The notes beneath the pieces are model-generated. The model was given only the letters and a program-made list of their open reading frames with translations. It made no database searches and was not told where the DNA came from. Of a DNA stretch of 21,040 bases, positions 1-7,084 are shown in pieces; positions within the stretch are counted from its first letter, which is position 1, and each line of letters starts with the position of its first letter. A program made the position numbers and the translations under genes. The stretch is from Anaerolineales bacterium UBA3082 (GTDB lineage Bacteria; Chloroflexota; Anaerolineae; UBA7937): positions 16,898 through 37,937 of the forward strand of contig DFBK01000038.1 in the NCBI GenBank assembly GCA_002366595.1, written 5' to 3'.

Positions 1-609
1 ATCCAAGGCGCTGATGACACCCCCGGTAACCGTCCCCTTGAAGTCGCCTAAGGGGCTGCCGATAGCGGCCACCGGCTCGCCAGGCTGGAGGGTGGAAGAG
101 TCGCCTAGTTGCGCCACGGCGGGAAGCGGCCCTTCGATTTTGATGATCGCCAGATCCGAGTAGCGATCGGCCCCCACCAAAGTGGCCTCCTCTTTGGAGC
201 CATCGGCGTAGATGACATCTATCCGCTCGGCATCTTCCACCACGTGACTATTGGTGACGATATAACCCTCTTCATCGATGATGACCCCGGAGCCAGAGGC
301 CTGGGGCTCGATCACCTCCCCGAACAAGGTCTGACTGGCCGGAAGGGTGTTGATTACCGTAACTACGGCTGGTTTCACCATGGCGATGGCTTCGATTAGG
401 GCTGAATCTTGGGTGAGGGTTAGATAGGTGGGTTGTCCCTCCGGCTGGGCTATGGTCACCGGTGTGGGAACGGAAGGGGTCGGTTGTGAGCGAGCAACCC
501 AGTATCCAGCCGCGCCGCCAACCAGGCCTCCACAAATGATCGCGGCCACGATACCCAAGGCCACGACGAGAACCACTATAGAGTATCTTGGTCCAGAACC
601 TCTCTCCAT
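1..609 (-). CDS. htrA: HtrA/DegP-type trypsin-like serine protease, partial (C-terminus outside window)
   Basis: The first 203 codons of a gene that runs off the left edge of the window. Residues about 8-38 form one hydrophobic, Gly/Ala-rich membrane span with a short cytoplasmic N-terminus, followed by a Pro/Thr-rich linker, so the protease is probably anchored with its catalytic domain outside the membrane. The protease domain begins with SGSGVIIDEEGYIVTNSHVV, where the His of NSHVV is the catalytic His; the Asp of YSDLAIIKI is the catalytic Asp. The segment AIGSPLGDFKGTVTGGVIS follows. The catalytic Ser (usually GNSGGP) and any PDZ domain would lie beyond the window. The ATG at 609 was chosen over the one at 615 because GGAGG at 617-621 lies 7 nt before it. 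The gene has its own promoter and stands apart from the restriction operon. The family degrades or refolds damaged envelope proteins. Confidence 0.93.
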   Translation of the reverse strand, partial: MERGSGPRYSIVVLVVALGIVAAIICGGLVGGAAGYWVARSQPTPSVPTPVTIAQPEGQPTYLTLTQDSALIEAIAMVKPAVVTVINTLPASQTLFGEVIEPQASGSGVIIDEEGYIVTNSHVVEDAERIDVIYADGSKEEATLVGADRYSDLAIIKIEGPLPAVAQLGDSSTLQPGEPVAAIGSPLGDFKGTVTGGVISALD

Positions 610-628
610 CTCCATACCTCCTACCCAA

Positions 629-657
629 ATTATGCCTCAGTTCATCGTTTGGTGCAA
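629..657 (-). promoter_or_regulatory. Predicted promoter of the htrA-like gene
   Basis: On the minus strand TTGCAC (652-657) and CATAAT (629-634) are separated by 17 nt. Transcription would start near 622, just before the GGAGG ribosome site, so the leader would be only about 13 nt. The -35 hexamer TTGCAC is the same as the one proposed for groES-groEL. Confidence 0.55.
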
Positions 658-676
658 CTGACACCAGAGAAGAAAA

Positions 677-702
677 GGGGTTCGGCCTCTGGGCCGAACC
701 TC
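677..702 (-). terminator. Rho-independent terminator-like hairpin
   Basis: A perfect 9-bp stem GGTTCGGCC/GGCCGAACC (679-687 and 692-700) with a 4-nt loop, extended by a G-U and a G-C pair. On the minus strand it is followed by CCTTTTCTTCTCT, a usable U-rich tract. It lies downstream of res and just upstream of the htrA promoter, so it could stop read-through from the restriction operon. The plus strand has no T-run after the stem. Confidence 0.6.
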
Positions 703-703
703 T

Positions 704-1071
704 GATGAGGAGTTCTATCGCTTAGAGAAGAGGGGCTTCAAAGACCTCTCCCTACGGGATCCCGTGGGAAAAGACTTCATGCTCAAAGCCTCTGAATGGG
801 TCTACTACTACAAATACGACCTCTCTCATGATGGTTTGGGAGGGAAGAGCCTTGTTGAGGCTCTGAGGGAGGTCAACCCCAGTTGCCATCCTTACAGGAT
901 CCCGAGGAAAAAGATATCCTCTTCTTGCCTCCCATCATCCTAGACGATAGAATCACTCTCCTAGGGGGTGGTACCGAGGTCTATAGACATTACACCACCA
1001 CTTATAATAACATAGGGCAGGTTTCCACCTATCCTGAGTCACGCCGAAGGATACCTGCCCATTTGGCCTAA
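704..1071 (+). pseudogene. Remnant of an unidentified plus-strand gene, 5'-truncated and frameshifted
   Basis: Two open segments read like one protein if a frame change is allowed at the A5 run 908-912. The first (from 704) reads DEEFYRLEKRGFKDLSLRD and continues to VNPSCHPYRIPRKK, then hits a stop at 941-943. The second picks up as DILFLPPIILDDRITLLGGG and ends with TAA at 1069-1071. Adding one A to the run would join them. The joint segment NPSCHPYRIPRKKDILFLPP vaguely recalls a LysM-type ending, but I cannot assign a family. No start codon or ribosome site precedes the first segment, so the 5' end appears lost near the hairpin at 677-702. A good terminator 7 nt after the stop supports this as the true 3' end of a former gene. 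The second segment alone (ATG at 883) would give a 62-aa ORF. Confidence 0.45.
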
Positions 1072-1077
1072 ACGTAG

Positions 1078-1105
1078 CGTTGCCCTTTAGGGCGACGTTT
1101 CTCTT
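1078..1105 (+). terminator. Rho-independent terminator of the gene remnant
   Basis: Stem CGTTGCCC/GGGCGACG (1078-1085 and 1090-1097, one G-U pair) with loop TTTA, followed by TTTCTCTT. It lies 7 nt after the TAA of the plus-strand remnant. The minus-strand side has no T-rich tract. Confidence 0.65.
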
Positions 1106-1161
1106 ATGCCCATCTACGCGCAGGACAGTGTGCTGGCACGATGCAGTGGCCTTTGGTCAAC

Positions 1162-3777
1162 CTACTCGCCTTGTATAAGGACGCTTTCGAACTTCTCCTC
1201 AAACTCTCGCTTCTTCAATTCCTCGTTATAAAACGGCAGTCCCACAAGCTTGAAATCCCTGTTCTGAAACACGACGGGGATTCTGTGCTCGGCCTCGATT
1301 TGCTTCAAGAAGTGTTCCTTCCACTGGTCGTTGACAATGAGATGTGCGCCCTTGGGTTCGATGAAGAGCTGATAGACCAAAGATTTGCCTGTGGTCTTTT
1401 CCGTCAGGAACAAGACAAAATCTGGCTCAACAGGACATCCATCGGCAAAGTTGTAGAGTTGGAAAAGCTTTTGGTTGCGCAGCAGGTAGATGTCGGTGTA
1501 GCGCTGGCGCAGGGTGTCGATCTGGTTCTGGATGAATTTGATCAGCGCTTTTTCCTCTGTTGTCCCATAGTTCTCATCGTACACGTACCAATCTTCCTGG
1601 CTCAGGTTTGCGCTAAACTTCTCATCGGTCCGCATGCCAATGCCCTTGCCGGTGGTCGCGCCGGGCGTGACATCGACGTTGAGGGTTTTCTCTTTGACGC
1701 AGTGCTGGACAGCCTCTGGCTTGAACTCTTTGGTGCCGATGTGCGTCGCCGTGCCGCGCTTGATGGCGGCAGCAAGTTCTTGTAGCACGTACAAGGCGAT
1801 GCCCAGTCGGTCTTGATTGCTCAAGGACGTCAGTTGTGCCGGGGTGCCGGTCACGTCTACCTCGATCTGAGCCAGGTAATCCTTAGACCTGATAAACTGG
1901 CTGATGGATGAGAGATGCGGGAAGTAGGCCTCGAGATTATCGAACCGGTAGAACTTCAGTCTGGCTAACGCGACGCGAAGCAGATGGCGCCCTAAGTCCT
2001 GGAGGGCATACGTGGTGGTGCGGGTCTCTGCACCCGCGATATCCTCAACCGTGAGGTCCTCCAAGATAGCGGTTTCCACGGAGTAGCCGGTGCGCAGGGA
2101 ATAGGTGTAACGCAGTGGGGTGAGCGCCTCCTGAATGGCGAAGACATCGGCGTTATCGTTGCGGACCCGTTCGTTGACAAAGATGAGGCCGTTCTCCCAA
2201 AAGCTGCTTTGTTTGAAGCTCTCTTTGATGTTGAGGTGGAGCTGCCGGGGCGGGTGTTCGGGCATGATGCCGGTTTCTCGAAGCGCTTGGTGGAGCTCCT
2301 GGATGTAGCGGGGATTGTGGGCGCTGTGATAGTAGAGTTCTTCGAGTGCGCGCAACTCGTTATCCAGGTCTTCATCGAATTTCCGCTTGTAGCGCGGCTG
2401 CTCCGGCGTGAGTTGGAAGGGGAAGTAACGCGCCCCACGCCCGATGAGCTGCGCTTCGGCGGTGGTGGTTTTGCCGGGCTTGCCGTGCTTGGCATCCCGG
2501 GTGTTGTAGAGGCGCACGATGTCAAAGAGATTGAGCACGTCCCAGCCTTCGTTCAGCATATCCACAGCGAAGACCACGCGGATTTCGTTGTCGGGATCTT
2601 CCAGCGAATTGACGAGGAGTTGTTTCTCTTCGCTGTCCGATTTCGAGTTCACGGATAGACACTTTTCCGGAGCGAACTCTACTCTTATTTCCTGAGCTAG
2701 ATTCTCCAGGGAGATGTCTTGCTCTTCAAAGTAAGCAAAGGCCCGCTGGGTGATGGGGGACAAGGTTGTGGTTTTGATCTTTTGTAACCGGGCTGCTGTT
2801 AAACCCTCGATGGCTTGATGAAACGTCTCTCCAAACTCCTCTGATTCATAGATGAATCTTGATTTCATGAGAACAACGGGTTTGAGACGAAGCTTGTTGG
2901 TCTCGGCGACTTTGCGGCGGTATTGACTCACGACGATGGCTTGCAAAGCTCTGTCCAGCGGTGGCAAGTCGGCCTGCAAGGTTTTGACCTCTTTGGAGAA
3001 TCCATCCAGTCGGAACTCTTTAAGAGAGTATTGGTAGAGGGTTTTGTCGTGATACTTCTCTGCGACGGCAGGGTGGCTGAGTTCGACAGTGGCGGTGAAT
3101 TCCAACAGGAGGTTTTCGGGGTTGGCGTGGAAGATGCGATTGACGGTGGCTTCCCAGGTATTGATGTTTTCGGTCTCTTCTTTGCTGCGTTTGCTTTTAC
3201 TTTTAGTGAAGGCGTTGATGTGATGGGCTTCATCGGAGATGAGCACAATCTTCTTATCTTCAAAATCCTCATAGGTGAGGGCGTTTTCCCGGGGCGTGTT
3301 GAGGCTGGAATGCAAACCCTGGATGGTGCTGAACAGGATGTTGATGTCCTGCGGGTTGGCGGCCTGGAAGTTGTCCACGGGCTGTATTTTGACGCGGCGG
3401 GCGTCAACTCTAAGTGCGGAGGCGAAAAGATACTTGGACGATTGAGGGTTGAGGAAGTTGTCGCGGGTCTTTTGGATGATATTGGTGCTGTTCACAAAGA
3501 AGATGAAGTTGCGGTATCCCCGCTCGTAGAGATAAAGGATGGCCGCGGCCATAATCAGCGTCTTGCCACTGCCGGTGGCCATGTGGAAGAGTAGTTGGGT
3601 GGGCTTGATCCGTTCCTGATAGTCGGTCACGCAAAATATGAAGCGGGACAGGGCTTCTTTTTGGTATTCCCGCAAGAGGAAAGCTGGGTTGAGGTTAGCG
3701 GTGATAACCTCAGGCATCTCTGTTTTGAGCACGCCATACTTGGATAGGGCGTCTAGTTCTTCTTTGAGAATGGGCAT
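1162..3777 (-). CDS. res: Type III restriction enzyme, Res subunit (helicase-endonuclease)
   Basis: An 871-aa ATP-dependent restriction subunit that, with Mod, would track along DNA and cut unmodified sites. Superfamily 2 helicase motifs are in order: Walker A ATGSGKT (67-73), DEAH (182-185), FTATVEL (227-233), AVDMLNEGWDVLNL (404-417) and QLIGRGARYFPF (443-454). Near the C-terminus PD (785-786) in EPDFVLFL and E807/K809 in FIEPKG form the PD...ExK nuclease site typical of type III Res. The length is somewhat below that of EcoP15I Res (about 970 aa), but no motif is missing and the frame is intact. It starts 2 nt after the mod stop codon, so the two are probably translationally coupled. No ribosome site of its own was needed to choose the start. 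Several long antisense frames here are shadows. Confidence 0.96.
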   Translation of the reverse strand: MPILKEELDALSKYGVLKTEMPEVITANLNPAFLLREYQKEALSRFIFCVTDYQERIKPTQLLFHMATGSGKTLIMAAAILYLYERGYRNFIFFVNSTNIIQKTRDNFLNPQSSKYLFASALRVDARRVKIQPVDNFQAANPQDINILFSTIQGLHSSLNTPRENALTYEDFEDKKIVLISDEAHHINAFTKSKSKRSKEETENINTWEATVNRIFHANPENLLLEFTATVELSHPAVAEKYHDKTLYQYSLKEFRLDGFSKEVKTLQADLPPLDRALQAIVVSQYRRKVAETNKLRLKPVVLMKSRFIYESEEFGETFHQAIEGLTAARLQKIKTTTLSPITQRAFAYFEEQDISLENLAQEIRVEFAPEKCLSVNSKSDSEEKQLLVNSLEDPDNEIRVVFAVDMLNEGWDVLNLFDIVRLYNTRDAKHGKPGKTTTAEAQLIGRGARYFPFQLTPEQPRYKRKFDEDLDNELRALEELYYHSAHNPRYIQELHQALRETGIMPEHPPRQLHLNIKESFKQSSFWENGLIFVNERVRNDNADVFAIQEALTPLRYTYSLRTGYSVETAILEDLTVEDIAGAETRTTTYALQDLGRHLLRVALARLKFYRFDNLEAYFPHLSSISQFIRSKDYLAQIEVDVTGTPAQLTSLSNQDRLGIALYVLQELAAAIKRGTATHIGTKEFKPEAVQHCVKEKTLNVDVTPGATTGKGIGMRTDEKFSANLSQEDWYVYDENYGTTEEKALIKFIQNQIDTLRQRYTDIYLLRNQKLFQLYNFADGCPVEPDFVLFLTEKTTGKSLVYQLFIEPKGAHLIVNDQWKEHFLKQIEAEHRIPVVFQNRDFKLVGLPFYNEELKKREFEEKFESVLIQGE

Positions 3778-3779
3778 AA

Positions 3780-5663
3780 TCAGTTTTGCTCCGTGCTATA
3801 AAACTGCCGGTTAAGACGTTTGTCTTCCTCGCTCACCTGGTAGTCGGCGTCGTCGATTTCGCTGAGGTTGACGTAAAGTTGGTTCTTATCCAAGACCTCC
3901 AGCAAAAAGCGCTTCTGGTCGGCAAGGCTCAACTGGGCAAAATCCTCGGCGTGCTCATCGAACTGGTCAAACTTCACCTTGTGGCTGAGGAAAGCTTTGC
4001 CCTGGAGCGTTTCCCACAGGGAGTGGAGTTCATCGGTGGTCTGCGCAGCGCGTATTTGCTCGACGTAGCGTGCGTTCCACTGCATCAATTCGCAGTAAAC
4101 GAAATTATCCCCGCCCTGCCAGTTGACTTCTTTAGAAACGCCTCCTTGTTCTCCGGCAACAACTTTCTTAATTCTTTCAACAGTCACCGGTTCAATATAA
4201 CCCATTTGCTCACAAGCAATGAACTGTCTCCCCATTTTCATTGCTGCCGACGCAGTAGTACCGGAGCCAGCGAAAAAATCTAACACGATATCCCCATCCC
4301 TTGTAGATAGTTGTATGATTCTCCTTACCAATCCTTCTGGTTTAGGATTCTCAAAAACCTTTTCCCCAAACAATTCTTTTAGATGTTTTGTCGCATTAGT
4401 GGTAGTTGGCAGGTCGTGCCATAAAGTTGTTGTAACCCTGCCTCTTTCCTTCGCTTCAGACCAAAATCTCTTTCGTTGTGGTCCTGCTTCCCCTCTAACG
4501 CCGAAAACAATCCGCTCTTCTTCCATCAACTTGTCAAAAACCTTCTTTTCATTCTTCCAACTATTACCAGGTAGGGGATAATACACTTTTCCTGTATTTG
4601 GATTAGTAACGGGGTATCTCTGATTTGGACGAAGGCCACCAACTTGAAATGGGTCAGCAACCCACTTTCCTCTTGGGTCGTTATCTGGATTGCTGAATTT
4701 GGTTTCGTCGGCTTCTAACCTGAATAGTTCCCTGTTCTTTTTTAGCCATTCAATGTTCCTTGCATATAATAGATTGTGCGTATGTGCATCCGAAATTACA
4801 GCAGTATTAGTTACTGATTTTGTTGAATTCCATATTACGTCTGCAACGAAATTGCTCCTTCCAAATACTTCATCGCAAAGGACTTTCAGGTAATGTGCCT
4901 CAGTATCACTAATGCTGATCCAAATAAGTCCCTCACTTCTCATCAATAACTCTTTGGCAACTTCTAGTCTGTTTCTCATGAATACAAGCCACGCACTGTG
5001 CTTGAATGAGTCGTTGTATAAAAAATCATCTCTTTCATTGCCTCGATTGTACGGCGGGTCAATGTAGATGAGCTTGACCTTACCACCAAAGCGACGTTTG
5101 AGGGAATGGAGCGCCAGCAGGTTGTTGCCCTTGATAATCAGGTTGTCGGTATCCGCGATCTCCATCACTGGGTGTTCACCGTTGGCGTCAATGCGTCGGA
5201 AGTTGGTGAGCACCTTGGGGTCTAGCAGGCGGTCGATGTCGTCGGGAGCCAACGTCTCATTCCAGAAAACCTCGTCGCGCTTGGCATCCTCCTCAGTCTG
5301 TCCACCCTCCAGCACGCAGTCCTTGTAGGGCCAGGCCAGTACCACGTCACGGTGACGGCTTAGGTAGGTTGCACCGCCGTCATCTGTGAGTCCGATCTTA
5401 TTCTTGAACGCGGTGTAGGAATCGGGCAGGAAGGCTTTGTTGCTCACAAACTGGACGAATTTCTCCTTATCGAAGACCTGCACGCTGTCCACTTCGGTGA
5501 AGAAGTGCTGCCGCAGCCGGGCATGGGACAGCAGCAGTCTAATGAGGTTCTCATCCAACTTGAGGGCGAGTTCGATGGCCTTGTTTTTCAACAGCTCATC
5601 CTCAACCATCACCCGCTCGTCTTTCTTGAGTAGTTCTTTTAGCTCGCTGAGTAAGTTTTGCAT
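3780..5663 (-). CDS. mod: Type III site-specific DNA methyltransferase, Mod subunit (adenine-N6, beta class)
   Basis: A 627-aa protein that recognises the target site and methylates adenine using S-adenosylmethionine; it also gives Res its specificity. The catalytic motif IV IYIDPPYN (DPPY at 202-205) precedes the cofactor-binding motif I LDFFAGSGTT (461-470), the order of beta-class enzymes such as EcoP15I Mod (about 644 aa). The target-recognition region should lie between them, roughly 250-440. AAGGAG 8 nt upstream supports the ATG at 5663. The coding DNA from about 5050 down to 4130 (residues about 205-510) is clearly more AT-rich than both ends: a sampled line is about 40% G+C against about 60% in the flanks. 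This points to exchange of the specificity module. No simple-sequence tract suggesting phase variation was seen. Confidence 0.96.
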   Translation of the reverse strand: MQNLLSELKELLKKDERVMVEDELLKNKAIELALKLDENLIRLLLSHARLRQHFFTEVDSVQVFDKEKFVQFVSNKAFLPDSYTAFKNKIGLTDDGGATYLSRHRDVVLAWPYKDCVLEGGQTEEDAKRDEVFWNETLAPDDIDRLLDPKVLTNFRRIDANGEHPVMEIADTDNLIIKGNNLLALHSLKRRFGGKVKLIYIDPPYNRGNERDDFLYNDSFKHSAWLVFMRNRLEVAKELLMRSEGLIWISISDTEAHYLKVLCDEVFGRSNFVADVIWNSTKSVTNTAVISDAHTHNLLYARNIEWLKKNRELFRLEADETKFSNPDNDPRGKWVADPFQVGGLRPNQRYPVTNPNTGKVYYPLPGNSWKNEKKVFDKLMEEERIVFGVRGEAGPQRKRFWSEAKERGRVTTTLWHDLPTTTNATKHLKELFGEKVFENPKPEGLVRRIIQLSTRDGDIVLDFFAGSGTTASAAMKMGRQFIACEQMGYIEPVTVERIKKVVAGEQGGVSKEVNWQGGDNFVYCELMQWNARYVEQIRAAQTTDELHSLWETLQGKAFLSHKVKFDQFDEHAEDFAQLSLADQKRFLLEVLDKNQLYVNLSEIDDADYQVSEEDKRLNRQFYSTEQN

Positions 5664-5734
5664 GCTGGAAACTCCTTACAGATCAGGCCTGCTGCCTTGG
5701 ATAAACTAACACCTTTAGGGCGTGTTCTTCTCTC

Positions 5735-5763
5735 AGTATAGCACGAGAATGGCAGAGCAGGCA
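5735..5763 (-). promoter_or_regulatory. Predicted promoter of the mod-res operon
   Basis: On the minus strand TATACT (5735-5740) is preceded by TGC, an extended -10. The -35 position 17 nt upstream reads TGCCTG and is poor. The leader would be about 65 nt. The same TGCTATACT core occurs in the three best promoters of this window. Confidence 0.4.
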
Positions 5764-5820
5764 AGTAGCGCGCGCCGGTTTATCTACCCGCCCTCTCTTT
5801 CGCGTCATTCGTGATCCCCC

Positions 5821-5849
5821 TTGACAACCTAGAACATCTGTGCTATACT
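5821..5849 (+). promoter_or_regulatory. Consensus sigma70-type promoter
   Basis: TTGACA (5821-5826), a 17-nt spacer and TATACT (5844-5849) preceded by TGC. Transcription would begin near 5856, leaving a leader of about 170 nt before the 165-aa ORF. Sixteen bases around the -10 (CATCTGTGCTATACTT) are identical in the cold-shock promoter at 6576-6604. Confidence 0.75.
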
Positions 5850-5859
5850 TATCATTGTA

Positions 5860-5889
5860 ATCCGTTTATCCGTTTCCTATCCGTTGACA
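5860..5889 (+). repeat. Direct repeat copy 1 (imperfect 30 bp)
   Basis: Begins ATCCGTTTATCCGTT and ends CCGTTGACA. A near-identical copy lies 139 bp downstream at 5999-6028. The unit itself contains short TCCGTT repeats. The pair brackets the hairpins at 5900-5990. Confidence 0.7.
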
Positions 5890-5899
5890 CCTTTTTGTG

Positions 5900-5923
5900 C
5901 TGTCAGGAGTTACCTCCTGACAG
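5900..5923. other. Perfect 10-bp inverted repeat (leader stem-loop)
   Basis: CTGTCAGGAG / CTCCTGACAG with a 4-nt TTAC loop. It is in the transcribed leader of the 165-aa ORF. It lacks a following T-run on either strand, so it is not a standard terminator. It may be an RNA structure or a protein-binding site. Confidence 0.65.
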
Positions 5924-5940
5924 ACCACTCACACATTGAA

Positions 5941-5990
5941 GCGTCAGATGGAAACATCCCTGGCCTGCCATCGCCAGGGCAGGCTGACGC
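5941..5990. other. Nested inverted repeats (cruciform-like leader structure)
   Basis: The outer stem GCGTCAG (5941-5947)/CTGACGC (5984-5990) encloses an inner stem CCCTGGC (5958-5964)/GCCAGGG (5973-5979). An alternative inner stem GCCTGC (5963-5968)/GCAGGC (5979-5984) overlaps both and would exclude them. Confidence 0.6.
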
Positions 5991-5998
5991 CACTGAAA

Positions 5999-6028
5999 AT
6001 CCGTTTATCCGTTCCTAATCTGTTGACA
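5999..6028 (+). repeat. Direct repeat copy 2 (imperfect 30 bp)
   Basis: Second copy of the unit at 5860-5889, differing by a few substitutions and a shifted base. Its last base is the A of the ATG at 6028, so the repeat abuts the predicted start of the 165-aa ORF. Confidence 0.7.
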
Positions 6029-6525
6029 TGCCCTACGATCCTGATCGGTTCGCTTTCTGGCACCGCTGGGTGCAAAACTGCATAACCGCCTTCCATCGGG
6101 AATATGTGCCGCATGGGGAACTCCATCGCATGGCCCGCTTAGGCCCTATCGACCGTGAGGCCGTCTTTGAGCGCTTTAAGAAGCGCCCTCCCGCTTACTC
6201 TACTAAGCGCTCTCTCCATCGCGCTCTCCGCCGCGCGGTGAAGTATGTCGCCCATCGGCGGCCCCGCGCCGACGCTGTCATCATCACAGAAAAGGAGGTC
6301 TATATCCTCAAAGTCAAACGCTATCCCACCCACCACGACCTGGCCCGCCTGCAGGAGTACGCCGCCCTCTTTCCCCACTCCCCCGACCGCCGCACCCACG
6401 CCCATAAGCCCATCCGCCTGGTGCTCCTTGCCCACCAACTCGATGACCACCTCCCCCGCCAAGCCGAGGCCTCCGGCGTCCAACTGCTCATCGCCGACCG
6501 CAGCGCTCACCTATATCCCCCCTGA
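6028..6525 (+). CDS. Uncharacterised 165-aa protein, possible degenerate PD-(D/E)XK nuclease-like fold
   Basis: I cannot assign a named family. The second half reads RADAVIITEKEVYILKVKRY, then a helix with LARLQEYAALFP, then PIRLVLLAHQLDD and GVQLLIADR. This order (Asp before a strand, a xK strand end, a helix, a following strand) resembles PD-(D/E)XK nuclease-like proteins. However the usual Glu of an ExK motif is replaced: the segment is LKVK, so activity is doubtful. The N-terminal 75 residues are rich in Arg, His and Trp, with no signal peptide or membrane span. No Shine-Dalgarno sequence precedes the ATG, which sits at the end of direct repeat 2; the frame is open back only to 6019. A consensus promoter lies about 170 nt upstream and the cold-shock promoter starts 50 nt after the stop. 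No clear terminator separates the two genes. Confidence 0.65.
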   Translation: MPYDPDRFAFWHRWVQNCITAFHREYVPHGELHRMARLGPIDREAVFERFKKRPPAYSTKRSLHRALRRAVKYVAHRRPRADAVIITEKEVYILKVKRYPTHHDLARLQEYAALFPHSPDRRTHAHKPIRLVLLAHQLDDHLPRQAEASGVQLLIADRSAHLYPP

Positions 6526-6575
6526 AAAAAAACCTGCCACTCGCCTTCTCACCTTTTCGCCTTCCAAGCCGCCAC

Positions 6576-6604
6576 TTGACAGAACCCCTCATCTGTGCTA
6601 TACT
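6576..6604 (+). promoter_or_regulatory. Consensus promoter of the cold-shock gene
   Basis: TTGACA (6576-6581), 17-nt spacer, TATACT (6599-6604) with TGC before it. Transcription should start near 6611, giving a leader of about 138 nt. Long leaders are typical of cspA-type mRNAs. Confidence 0.8.
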
Positions 6605-6653
6605 TTGTGATCGTAGGACGCAGTAAGTTCAAGTTTCATACCAAGAGGATGGA

Positions 6654-6704
6654 GCACCCGGACTTACCAAGTTCGGGTGCTTTCTCTATATGAACACCCG
6701 AACC
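6654..6704 (+). promoter_or_regulatory. Leader terminator hairpin with a competing downstream pairing
   Basis: AGCACCCGGACTT (6654-6666) pairs with AAGTTCGGGTGCT (6670-6682) around a 3-nt loop; it is a 13-bp stem with one G-U pair. TTCTCT follows, so it looks like an intrinsic terminator 70-80 nt after the predicted transcription start. The 3' arm GTTCGGGTG (6672-6680) can instead pair perfectly with CACCCGAAC (6696-6704), which would open the first stem. This could be an attenuator, a temperature-dependent switch, or the end of a short separate RNA. The downstream location of the second arm makes classical co-transcriptional antitermination less easy to explain. Confidence 0.6.
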
Positions 6705-6748
6705 AACTCCGCCCTGCAAAACATCGTAGGAAAGGAGGTACAAGGCAA

Positions 6749-6958
6749 ATGGAAGAGCGAACCAAAGGCACGGTCAAGTGGTTCAACGGCTCCAAGGGCT
6801 ACGGCTTCATCACGCCGGAAGAGGGCCCGGACGTCTTCGTCCACTACTCGGCTATCCAGGCTGAGGGGTTCCGCAGCCTGCAAGAGGGCGATCAAGTGGA
6901 ATTCACCATCGAGAGCAGCCCTAAGGGGCCCCAGGCCACCAATGTCGTTAGACTGTAG
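6749..6958 (+). CDS. csp: Cold-shock domain protein (CspA family)
   Basis: A 69-aa single OB-fold nucleic-acid-binding protein, the usual length for the family. It has the RNA-binding motifs KGYGFI (RNP1) and VFVHYS (RNP2) and the typical start GTVKWFNGSKG. Such proteins bind single-stranded RNA and act as RNA chaperones. The ATG at 6749 was chosen because AAAGGAGGT (6731-6739) precedes it at a normal distance; the longer frame starting at 6677 would begin inside the leader hairpin. The gene is monocistronic, with its own promoter, a structured leader and a terminator 25 nt after the stop. Confidence 0.96.
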   Translation: MEERTKGTVKWFNGSKGYGFITPEEGPDVFVHYSAIQAEGFRSLQEGDQVEFTIESSPKGPQATNVVRL

Positions 6959-6982
6959 CCTGGTCTAGGAATGCACGGTCCT

Positions 6983-7017
6983 AGCCCCGGTGGTAAAATC
7001 TGCCGGGGCTTCGATTT
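6983..7017 (+). terminator. Terminator of the cold-shock gene
   Basis: AGCCCCGG (6983-6990) pairs with CCGGGGCT (7003-7010), 12-nt loop, followed by TCGATTTT. Confidence 0.75.
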
Positions 7018-7019
7018 TG

Positions 7020-7055
7020 CAGAAAGAAAAAGCCCCTCTCGCAGGAGAGGGGCTT
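7020..7055 (-). terminator. Terminator of groES-groEL
   Basis: Perfect stem AAGCCCCTCTC/GAGAGGGGCTT (7030-7040 and 7045-7055) with a 4-nt loop. Read on the minus strand it is followed by TTTTCTTTCT. It lies about 30 nt after the groEL stop and faces the cold-shock terminator. Confidence 0.88.
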
Positions 7056-7084
7056 AATTGCGCTGTCCTTAGCGTGTTGCCGGC

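Noticed and set aside
1141..3594. Long plus-strand frames opposite res (214, 149 and 223 aa)
   Set aside because: They mirror the conserved Res coding sequence, contain no recognisable domain, and lack start signals.
5884..5889. Additional TTGACA boxes at 5884 and 6023 as promoters
   Set aside because: No acceptable -10 hexamer is found 16-18 nt downstream; they belong to the direct repeats.
5900..5923. 10-bp hairpin as a terminator
   Set aside because: There is no T-run after the stem on either strand.
5860..6028. Two 30-bp direct repeats as a minimal CRISPR
   Set aside because: Only two imperfect copies, 109 bp apart, with inverted repeats between them and no cas gene nearby.
6677..6958. 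Longer cold-shock reading frame beginning MLSLYEHPNQ
   Set aside because: It would start in the leader hairpin without a ribosome site. The ATG at 6749 has AAAGGAGGT and gives the normal family length.
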